Origin: Streptomyces sp. R28
GTDB lineage: Bacteria; Actinomycetota; Actinomycetes; Streptomycetales; Streptomycetaceae
Assembly (NCBI RefSeq): GCF_041052385.1
Contig: NZ_CP163439.1
Location: forward strand, 6,499,001-6,563,000
DNA: 64,000 bases
Direction: 5' to 3'
The notes below the pieces were generated by a model, which saw only the letters and a program-made list of their open reading frames with translations, was not told the origin of the DNA and made no database searches. Shown one piece after another: positions 18,756 through 26,421 of this stretch. Made by a program: the position numbers and the translations under genes. Each line of letters begins with the position of its first letter. Position 1 is the stretch's first letter.

Positions 18756-18921
18756 GCCATCGAAGGTAGATCCCACCACTGACAATCGGTCGGGGCAGAC
18801 GTCCGGCGAGCGGCCTTCCGGGCGCGTTTGTGCAGGTCGGAACGCATTGTCAGTGGCGTGGTGCAACGTGGATGCCAGATCCGAAACGGCTGAACCGGCC
18901 GAGCTGGAGGGGGACTTTGCC

Positions 18922-20052
18922 ATGCCTGTGTCCGTAGCACCGACGTCCGTCGAAGCGGGGGAGACGGAACCGGCCGAGGCGTTGCGTCCGCACGCCGAGG
19001 ATGCCTTCGCCCATGAACTCGCCGCGCTGTCCGCGCAGGACGACCGTCCGCGCCCGGCCCGCTGGAAGCTGTCGCCGTGGGCGGTGGCCACGTATCTGCT
19101 CGGCGGCACGCTGGCGGACGGCACGGTGATCACGCCGAAGTACGTGGGCCCGCGCCGCCTCGTCGAGGTCGCCGTCACCACGCTCGCCACCGATCGCGCC
19201 CTGCTCCTGCTCGGCGTGCCCGGCACCGCCAAGACCTGGGTCTCCGAGCACCTGGCCGCGGCGGTCAGCGGCGACTCGACGCTGCTCGTGCAGGGCACGG
19301 CCGGCACGCCGGAGGAGGCCATCCGCTACGGCTGGAACTACGCGCGGCTGCTCGCGCACGGGCCGAGCCGTGACGCCCTCGTGCCGAGCCCCGTCATGCG
19401 GGCCATGGCGGAGGGGATGACCGCGCGCGTCGAGGAGCTGACCCGTATTCCAGCCGACGTGCAGGACTCGCTGATCACGATCCTGTCGGAGAAGACGCTG
19501 CCGATACCGGAGTTGGGGCAGGAGGTGCAGGCGGTCCGCGGTTTCAACCTCATCGCCACGGCCAATGACCGCGACCGAGGCGTCAACGACCTCTCCAGCG
19601 CTCTGCGCCGCCGCTTCAACACGGTCGTGCTGCCGCTGCCGGAGAGTGTCGAGGCCGAGGTGGACATCGTCTCCCGCCGCGTCGACCAGATCGGCCGTTC
19701 CCTCGATCTGCCGGCCGCACCCGACGGCATCGACGAGATCCGCCGAGTCGTGACCGTCTTCCGCGAGCTGCGCGAGGGGGTGACGTCGGACGGCCGTACG
19801 AAGCTGAAGTCGCCGAGCGGCACGTTGTCGACGGCCGAGGCGATCTCCGTCGTCACCAACGGGCTGGCGCTGGCCGCCCACTTCGGCGATGGCGTGCTGC
19901 GATCCGGCGACGTGGCCGCGGGCATCCTCGGCGCCGTCGTCCGCGATCCGGCGGCCGACCGGACCATCTGGCAGGAGTACCTGGAGGCGGTCGTGCGTGA
20001 GCGGGACGGATGGATGGACTTCTACCGGGCGTGCCGGGAAGTGAGTGCGTGA
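18922..20052 (+). CDS. MoxR-type AAA+ ATPase
   Basis: Encodes 376 residues from ATG 18922 (GGAGGGGG 7 bases ahead). Walker A GVPGTAKT is at about 98-105; Walker B and sensor 1 lie around EELTRIPADVQDSLITIL and NLIATANDRDRGVNDLSSALRRRF (arginine finger region). MoxR ATPases act as chaperones that remodel or load partners together with VWA proteins. Here a VWA protein is encoded three genes downstream. The arrangement fits the YehL-like branch of MoxR proteins. Confidence 0.92.
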   Translation: MPVSVAPTSVEAGETEPAEALRPHAEDAFAHELAALSAQDDRPRPARWKLSPWAVATYLLGGTLADGTVITPKYVGPRRLVEVAVTTLATDRALLLLGVPGTAKTWVSEHLAAAVSGDSTLLVQGTAGTPEEAIRYGWNYARLLAHGPSRDALVPSPVMRAMAEGMTARVEELTRIPADVQDSLITILSEKTLPIPELGQEVQAVRGFNLIATANDRDRGVNDLSSALRRRFNTVVLPLPESVEAEVDIVSRRVDQIGRSLDLPAAPDGIDEIRRVVTVFRELREGVTSDGRTKLKSPSGTLSTAEAISVVTNGLALAAHFGDGVLRSGDVAAGILGAVVRDPAADRTIWQEYLEAVVRERDGWMDFYRACREVSA

Positions 20053-20453
20053 ACGACGACCTTGGGTGGGGCCGTCCTGGCGGCGGGTCAAAGGCGGGCG
20101 GGTCGGCGCCGGGCGGGTCGGTGGCGGGGGATCCATGGCCGGGGTTGGCCATGGTGGGGCCGACGTGGTGCGGCCGGGCGGACGAGGCCGAGTGGGCGGC
20201 CCGTGAGGGGCGTCGGCGGCGGTCCGGCCGGGGTCGCTCGGGGGCCTGATGCGGGGTGGCTCGGAGGACGTCATGTGGGCAGCTCGGAGGCGGTGGTGTG
20301 GGGCGGATCAGGGCGCGTGGTGCGGGGCGTGGCCGGGAGGGGGCCGAGCGGTGCACGCGGTGGTTGCGGTGGTTGCGGGGCGAGTGGGTGTGCGGCGGCG
20401 CGGTGATGGCGGTTCTGTGACCGGTCGGCACTGAGAGGTCGGGAGGGCGTCCG
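20053..20453 (+). other. G-rich gap with a possible 66-residue ORF
   Basis: A GTG at 20049 overlaps the MoxR stop by GTGA and opens a frame to 20249 (66 codons, VNDDLGWGRPGGG...), rich in Gly, Arg and Trp. The overlap suggests coupling, but composition alone cannot separate it from a chance frame. The remainder (20250-20453) is G-rich with GCGGTGGTT repeats and shows no gene. Confidence 0.3.
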
Positions 20454-23324
20454 GTGAGGACATGTGATGGCAGCGGAGGCGAGGGGGACGGTGTGACAGG
20501 CGTTGACGAGGTGGGGAGCGGGGGCTTGGAGGCGGGCACCGACCGGGCGGGCGGCGTGCCGGCGGAGTGCTCGGACACCTCGGCTGCACCCGCCCCGGCG
20601 TCGAAACCGCCGGGACCGCTGCTGCTCGGCGTGCGGCACCACGGGCCGGGGTCGGCGCGGGCCGTGCGGGCGGCGCTGGACGCGGCCCGGCCGCGGGTCG
20701 TGCTGATCGAGGGTCCGCCGGAGGCGGATGCCCTGATCCCGCTCGCCGCCGACGAGGACATGCGACCGCCGGTCGCGCTCCTCGCGCATGCCGTGGACGA
20801 GCCGGGCCGCTCGGCCTTCTGGCCGCTGGCCGAGTTCTCCCCGGAGTGGGTCGCGATCCGCTGGGCCCTGGAGCACCAGGTCCCGGCCCGCTTCATCGAC
20901 CTGCCGGCCACGCACACGTTGGCGTGGGGCAGGCAGGACGAGGCCGCGCTCGACGTGGGGGTCGGCGGCGGGCGGGAGGCGGAGCCGGGGAGCGACGCTC
21001 AGCCGGGAACCGACGGGGGTGGCCATGCTGGGACCGACGGTGGCGGCCAGGAGAGCGGGGCGGCTGACGCCGACGGGGCGGGGGGCGGGGGTGACCCCCG
21101 TGCCGATGTCCGGGTCGATCCCCTCGCCGTGCTCGCCGACGCCGCCGGTTACGACGATCCCGAGCGGTGGTGGGAGGACGTCGTCGAGCACCGGGGAGTG
21201 GGGGACGGGGACGCGTTCGCACCGTTCCTCGGGCTCGAGGAGGCCATGGGGGCGTTGCGGGAGGTGCATGGGAGCGGGGGGCATGAGAGGGATCTCGTGC
21301 GGGAGGCGTATATGCGCCTCCAAGTGCGCGCTGCGCAGCGGGAGTTCGGGGACGAGGTGGCCGTGGTGTGCGGGGCGTGGCACGTGCCCGCGCTGCGGCG
21401 GAGGAGCAGCGTGGCTGCCGACAAGGCGCTGCTGAAGGGGTTGCCCAAGGTCAAGGCCGACATGACGTGGGTGCCGTGGACGTATCGCCGGTTGGCTCGG
21501 GTCAGCGGGTACGGGGCGGGGATCGACTCGCCGGGGTGGTACGGGCATCTCTTCGGTGCGCCGGACCGGCCGGTCGAGCGGTGGATGACCAAGGTGGCCG
21601 GGCTGCTGCGGGACGAGGACCGGATCGTGTCCTCGGCGCACGTCATCGAGGCGGTGCGGCTGGCGGAGACGCTCGCGGCGATGCGAGGGCGCCCGTTGGC
21701 GGGGCTGAGCGAGACGACCGACGCGGTGCGGGCGGTGATGTGTGAGGGCTCGGATGTGCCGTTGGCGCTGGTGCACGACCGGCTCGTCGTGGGGGACCTG
21801 CTGGGGGAGGTGCCGCAGTCGGCGCCGGCGGTGCCGTTGCAACGGGACCTCGACCGGATCCAGCGTCGGCTGCGGCTCAAACCGGAGGCGCTGGAGCGGG
21901 AGTTGGAGCTCGACCTGCGCAAGGAGAACGACGCCGAGCGCAGCAGGCTGCTGCACCGGCTGCGGCTGCTCGGCGTGGAGTGGGGAGAGCCGGTCGCGTC
22001 GCGGGGCAGCACGGGGACGTTCCGGGAGACGTGGCGGCTGCGGTGGGAGCCGGAGCTGTCTGTGCGGGTCGCGGAGGCCGGGGTGTGGGGGACCACCGTG
22101 TTCTCCGCGGCGACCGCCAAGGCGGAGGCGGACGCCGTCGCCGCACAGGACCTGGCCGACGTCACCGCACTCGCGGAGCGCTGTCTGCTGGCCGAACTGC
22201 CGGACGCGCTGCCCGCGGTGATGCGGATCCTCGCCGACCGGGCCGCCCTCGACGCGGATGTCGGCCATCTCGCCCAGGCCCTGCCCGCACTGGTCCGTTC
22301 CCTGCGCTACGGCGATGTGCGCGGCACGGACACCGGAGCGCTCACGGAGGTCGCCGCGGGGCTTGCCGAGCGCATCTTCGTCGGCCTGCCCCCTGCCTGT
22401 ACCGCCCTGGACGCGGACGCGGCCGAGGAGATGCGGCGCCATGTGGACGCGGTGCACGGGGCGGTGGGGTTGCTGGGCGACGTGGTGGCTTCCGGGCAGG
22501 TCGCAGCGAGCGAGGCGTCCGCGGCGGGCCGGGGCACGTCGGGTGAGGTATCGGCATCGGACCGGGGCGCCCAAAGCGAGGCCGCCGTTGCGGGACACGG
22601 CACCCAAGGGGAGGGCGACGCCCCGTCAGACCGCGGTACTCCGTCAGGGGATGGCGCCCAAGGCGAGAGCGGCACCCCTTCAGGGCACGGCGCCCAAGGC
22701 CACGGCGGCATCCCCGGCACCGCGCCGGTGCTTGGCCACGGCGGCTTGCGCAAGCGTTGGCACAGGGTGCTTCGGGTGCTGTCCGGGCGGGACGTCGTGC
22801 CCGGCGTCATCCGCGGTCGCACTGTACGACTGCTACTGGACGACGGGGAGTTGGCGCAGGACGAGGCGGCGCGGCTGATGGGGCTCGCGTTGTCGCCGGG
22901 GACGCCGCCGGGGGACGCGGCCGCGTGGATCGAGGGGTTCGTCGGTGGCGGTTCCGGTGGCGGGATGCTGCTCGTCCATGACGAGCGGCTGCTCGGGTTG
23001 GTCGATGCGTGGCTGACGGGGGTGCCCGCGGAGGCGTTCACGGATGTGCTGCCGCTGCTGAGGCGGACGTTCTCGGCGTATGAGCCGGGAGTGCGGCGGA
23101 CCTTGGGCGAGCTGGTTCGGCGGGGGCCGGGGGAGCGGGGCGGTGCGGGGGCCGGAGGCTCCGGCATACCCGGCTTCGCCGCCGAGCTCGACCTGGAGCG
23201 GGCGGATGCCGTGTTGCCGGTGGTGCGGTTGCTGCTGGGGCTGGACCAGGTGGAAGAGGACGTCGAGAACGAGCGTGGCGAGAACGGCATCGGCGAGAAC
23301 GACCTTGTGGGGGCGACGGGATGA
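20454..23324 (+). CDS. DUF5682 family protein
   Basis: Encodes 956 residues. The GTG at 20454 has GGGAGG 8 bases before it; a GTG at 20493 is an alternative. After a short leader comes the conserved opening LLLGVRHHGPGSARAVRAALDAARPRVVLIEGPPEAD, typical of DUF5682 (E. coli YehM type). Later blocks include VVCGAWHVPAL, DMTWVPWTYRRL and SGYGAGIDSPGWYGHLF. Two low-complexity inserts (Gly/Asp at about 165-220; repeated GxGAQGE at about 690-765) look lineage-specific. It shares an ATGA overlap with the small ORF that follows. Confidence 0.85.
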   Translation: MRTCDGSGGEGDGVTGVDEVGSGGLEAGTDRAGGVPAECSDTSAAPAPASKPPGPLLLGVRHHGPGSARAVRAALDAARPRVVLIEGPPEADALIPLAADEDMRPPVALLAHAVDEPGRSAFWPLAEFSPEWVAIRWALEHQVPARFIDLPATHTLAWGRQDEAALDVGVGGGREAEPGSDAQPGTDGGGHAGTDGGGQESGAADADGAGGGGDPRADVRVDPLAVLADAAGYDDPERWWEDVVEHRGVGDGDAFAPFLGLEEAMGALREVHGSGGHERDLVREAYMRLQVRAAQREFGDEVAVVCGAWHVPALRRRSSVAADKALLKGLPKVKADMTWVPWTYRRLARVSGYGAGIDSPGWYGHLFGAPDRPVERWMTKVAGLLRDEDRIVSSAHVIEAVRLAETLAAMRGRPLAGLSETTDAVRAVMCEGSDVPLALVHDRLVVGDLLGEVPQSAPAVPLQRDLDRIQRRLRLKPEALERELELDLRKENDAERSRLLHRLRLLGVEWGEPVASRGSTGTFRETWRLRWEPELSVRVAEAGVWGTTVFSAATAKAEADAVAAQDLADVTALAERCLLAELPDALPAVMRILADRAALDADVGHLAQALPALVRSLRYGDVRGTDTGALTEVAAGLAERIFVGLPPACTALDADAAEEMRRHVDAVHGAVGLLGDVVASGQVAASEASAAGRGTSGEVSASDRGAQSEAAVAGHGTQGEGDAPSDRGTPSGDGAQGESGTPSGHGAQGHGGIPGTAPVLGHGGLRKRWHRVLRVLSGRDVVPGVIRGRTVRLLLDDGELAQDEAARLMGLALSPGTPPGDAAAWIEGFVGGGSGGGMLLVHDERLLGLVDAWLTGVPAEAFTDVLPLLRRTFSAYEPGVRRTLGELVRRGPGERGGAGAGGSGIPGFAAELDLERADAVLPVVRLLLGLDQVEEDVENERGENGIGENDLVGATG

Positions 23325-23494
23325 CGACTGACGGTGTGACGGAGTCGAGGGAGCGGGCCGGAGCGGGGGGTGCCAGAAGCAAAGCGCATGGGTTCCCCGC
23401 GCAGGGCGGGCCGGCGACGACGACCGTGCCGGTGAATCCGGGGGTCTTGGTGATCCCGCTGTGGGAGCGGCCTCTTCAGGGAGCGTGCCGATGA
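23321..23494 (+). CDS. 57-residue ORF coupled at both ends
   Basis: ATG at 23321 overlaps the DUF5682 stop by ATGA, and its TGA (23492-23494) overlaps the VWA ATG (23491) again by ATGA. The product starts MTTDGVTESRERAG and ends in VPVNPGVLVIPLWERPLQ, with no signal or membrane helix. No family recognised. The double four-base overlap in one operon is strong positional evidence that it is translated. Confidence 0.6.
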   Translation: MTTDGVTESRERAGAGGARSKAHGFPAQGGPATTTVPVNPGVLVIPLWERPLQGACR

Positions 23495-24663
23495 CGTCCG
23501 GGTCGATGGACACCGGCGGCGACCGGGAGCGGCTGCGGCGGTGGCGGATGGTGCTGGGCGGGGACGACGCCGACGGCACCGGGTACACGCTCTCCGGGCG
23601 GGACGCCGCGATGGACGGGGCGCTGGGCGCCCTCTACGGCAAGGGGGGCAAGAAGGCACAGTCGGGGAAGGACCGTTCGGCGGGGCTCGGGGCGTCGGCG
23701 CCGTCCGTGGCGCGATGGCTCGGGGACATCCGGAGGTACTTCCCGTCGTCCGTCGTCCAGGTCATGCAGCGGGACGCCATCGACCGGCTCGGGCTGAACG
23801 CCCTGCTGCTGGAGCCGGAGATGCTGGAGGCGGTGGAGGCGGACGTGCACCTCGTCGGCACGCTTCTCTCGCTCAACAAGGCGATGCCGGAGACCACGAA
23901 GGAGACAGCGAGGGCCGTCGTGCGCAAGGTCGTCGAGGACCTGGAGAAGCGGCTCGCCAGCCGCACCCGGGCCACCCTCACCGGTGCCCTCGACCGCAGT
24001 GCGCGTATCAACCGGCCACGCCACCACGACATCGACTGGAACCGCACCATCGCGGCCAACCTCAAGCACTACCTGCCGGAATACCGGACGGTCGTGCCGG
24101 AGCGGCTCATCGGGTACGGGCGGGCGTCGCAGTCTGTGAAGAAGGAGGTCGTCCTCTGCATCGACCAGTCCGGGTCGATGGCGGCGTCCGTGGTGTACGC
24201 CTCCGTGTTCGGGGCCGTGCTGGCGTCCATGCGGTCCATCAGCACGCGTCTCGTCGTCTTCGACACATCCGTCGTCGACCTCACCGACCAGCTCGACGAC
24301 CCGGTCGACGTCCTGTTCGGCACTCAGCTGGGCGGCGGCACGGACATCAACCGGGCGCTCGCGTACTGCCAGTCGCAGATCACCCGGCCCGCGGAGACGG
24401 TGGTCGTGCTGATCAGCGACCTGTACGAGGGAGGCATACGGAACGAGATGCTCAAGCGGGTCGCCGCGATGAAGGCGTCCGGGGTGCAGTTCGTCACGTT
24501 GCTGGCGCTGTCGGACGAGGGGGCGCCCGCCTACGACCGGGAGCATGCTGCCGCGCTCGCGGCGTTGGGCGCACCGGCCTTCGCCTGTACGCCCGACCTG
24601 TTCCCGGACGTGATGGCGGCGGCCATCGAGAAGCGGCCGATTCCGGTGCCGGACACGGTGTGA
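23491..24663 (+). CDS. VWA-domain protein, partner of MoxR ATPase
   Basis: Encodes 390 residues from ATG 23491 (MTSGSMDTGG), chosen for the ATGA overlap with the upstream small ORF. A helical N-terminal half precedes a VWA/CoxE-type domain with a MIDAS motif at about residue 225 (CIDQSGSMAAS); TDIN and VLISDLYEGG follow as later metal-site blocks. VWA proteins pair with MoxR ATPases. It is cytoplasmic and is the last gene of the plus arm. Confidence 0.92.
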   Translation: MTSGSMDTGGDRERLRRWRMVLGGDDADGTGYTLSGRDAAMDGALGALYGKGGKKAQSGKDRSAGLGASAPSVARWLGDIRRYFPSSVVQVMQRDAIDRLGLNALLLEPEMLEAVEADVHLVGTLLSLNKAMPETTKETARAVVRKVVEDLEKRLASRTRATLTGALDRSARINRPRHHDIDWNRTIAANLKHYLPEYRTVVPERLIGYGRASQSVKKEVVLCIDQSGSMAASVVYASVFGAVLASMRSISTRLVVFDTSVVDLTDQLDDPVDVLFGTQLGGGTDINRALAYCQSQITRPAETVVVLISDLYEGGIRNEMLKRVAAMKASGVQFVTLLALSDEGAPAYDREHAAALAALGAPAFACTPDLFPDVMAAAIEKRPIPVPDTV

Positions 24664-24986
24664 GGGGGCGGTGTGAGCAGGCGATGTGAAAGGGCGGCGT
24701 GAGGAGGTGGAACGGCGCGGAATCACTGGTGATTTGTCGACCTGGTGACGTCCGGCTTGGGCCAGCAAAAGGGACATGAGGCGCATCGGGCACGGGGGGC
24801 TTGCGCAACCTCGGGAGGGCCGTGCAAGTATCGGACACCTGTTCAGCGGTGCGCCGCGCTCCGCTCGTCCGCACCGCAGCGCACCGCACGGCAGCGCACC
24901 GCGTCGCTTCGGCTCGCTGCACCTCACGCGTACCTCGCTGCAGCTCACGCGTACTTCGTTCCGTCGCACGGGAGGACCGTCGCCCC
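24664..24986 (+). other. Intergenic region with tandem repeat
   Basis: 323 bases before an exported protein gene. Two tandem 21-base units (24913-24933 and 24934-24954, starting CTCGCTGCA) differ at one base, preceded by two copies of CAGCGCACCGC. The upstream frame through this region is Arg/Ala/Ser-rich and unlike coding sequence. The promoter is probably within 24770-24860. Nothing else seen. Confidence 0.5.
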
Positions 24987-26144
24987 TTGACCTGGCCAGC
25001 CGCTCTGCCGGGTGCCGCTCTGCGCGTCGTGCGCACAGCGGCCGGGCGGCGTGTGCTGCAGGTGGTGCTGGTGGTGGGCGGTCTTTTCGCGCTCGGGTTC
25101 CTCTGTGGAGAGCGGGCGTATGCGGCGGACGGGGTGCCGGTGGGTACTGCGTCCACGTCATCAACCGCATCAACGGCGTCCTCCGCCGATCTCCGGTCGA
25201 CGGAGGAGAGTGCGGTCGAAGGGCTCGTGACCGCACCGGCCAAGCCCGGCGTTCGCGATGAGTCGACCGCTCCGGCCAAGCCGACAACCTCCCGGCACCC
25301 GGCATCCCAGTACCGGACTCCCGGGCCCCCGGCTCCCGAGGCCCTGGCTCCTCAGGACCAAGCCTCCCTGGACCAGGCATCCCTGGACCAGGCCCCCCGA
25401 GCCGGCGCTCCCCACCCCAGCGACGACCAAATCCTCAGCTTCGCAACCCATCACGTCACCCAGACCGTCGGCACCCAAGTCGTGCAGCCGGTCGGCGACG
25501 TCGTGCGGACGGTGGCCGAGGGGCTGACTGAGGGGCTGGCCGACGTGCAGGCGGAGGTACCGCCGTTGGCGTCGCTGCCCACGCTGCCCACGCTGCCCAC
25601 GCTGCCCACGCTGCCGACGGCGCCCGAGTCGCCGGGGTGGCCGAGCATGCCGGGGTTGGAATTCCCCGACCTGCCCGAGCTTCCCGGCACGGAGCTTCCC
25701 GGCACCGAGCTTCCCGTGCTGCCCGCGGCGCCGGGGCAGACGTTGCCCGCGCCCGTCACCGGGACGCCGCAGCCGGGGTCCGCAGTGCCCGCGTCGGGTG
25801 CGGGGCGCGATGACGAGGGACGTACCGGCGAGGAAAAGGGGACCGTCGTCTTCGGCCCCCGGTTCGTCGCCGACGTCACCGCGTCGCATGCCCCGCTCGT
25901 CGGCGGTGTGCACCGCGGCGCGACCTTCGGCTACGCCCCTGTCCGCCAGGTGCCGGTCGATCACCCGGGCGGTGTGCTGGGCAGCCGCTCGGCAGGCGAC
26001 GGCGGTGCGTCGCGGCACGGTGACGCGCACGCCGTCTCGCTGAACCAGCGGGCCCCGCTGCGGCTGGTGCCAGGCGCCGCCGCCCGCGTCGACGCGGACG
26101 AGATCCAGGACAGGCACCGGGACATTCCGGTTTCCCCCGCATAG
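24987..26144 (+). CDS. Exported proline-rich repeat protein
   Basis: Encodes 385 residues from TTG 24987 (LTWPAALPGAAL), chosen because GGGAGG lies ahead and a proper signal then begins the protein (RRVLQVVLVVGGLFALGFL, cleavage near AYA-ADG). The mature part is low-complexity, with tandem DQASL, TLPTLP and TELPG repeats. The last 95 residues look more constrained (FGPRFVADVTASHAPLVGGVHRG). Role unknown; cell-surface location is inferred. Confidence 0.7.
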   Translation: MTWPAALPGAALRVVRTAAGRRVLQVVLVVGGLFALGFLCGERAYAADGVPVGTASTSSTASTASSADLRSTEESAVEGLVTAPAKPGVRDESTAPAKPTTSRHPASQYRTPGPPAPEALAPQDQASLDQASLDQAPRAGAPHPSDDQILSFATHHVTQTVGTQVVQPVGDVVRTVAEGLTEGLADVQAEVPPLASLPTLPTLPTLPTLPTAPESPGWPSMPGLEFPDLPELPGTELPGTELPVLPAAPGQTLPAPVTGTPQPGSAVPASGAGRDDEGRTGEEKGTVVFGPRFVADVTASHAPLVGGVHRGATFGYAPVRQVPVDHPGGVLGSRSAGDGGASRHGDAHAVSLNQRAPLRLVPGAAARVDADEIQDRHRDIPVSPA

Positions 26145-26421
26145 GCCAGTAGGCCGACCCTCCCCGCCGTAGACCTGCCGCGCGGGGGCGGAAACAGGTC
26201 TGCCCGCCCGTCCGGACACCCCCCAGCTCCCGGATGTCCGCCCGACATCCCCCGGACGGAAGCCGCTGGCGCCGTACCCGGTCCCGCTGGTCCCCGACTC
26301 CCCGGACCGCGACCGGAACCGGCGCCGCAATGTCCCCAACCGTCCGAAGCCCCGGAGTTCTTCGCAACTCTGTTCCTCCGGGGGCCTTCGGAGCCCCAAG
26401 ATCTAGGGATCCGACGCACGC

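Noticed and set aside
20271..22607. 778-residue open frame antisense to DUF5682
   Set aside because: High G+C leaves antisense frames open; His/Pro/Arg-rich product with no motif.
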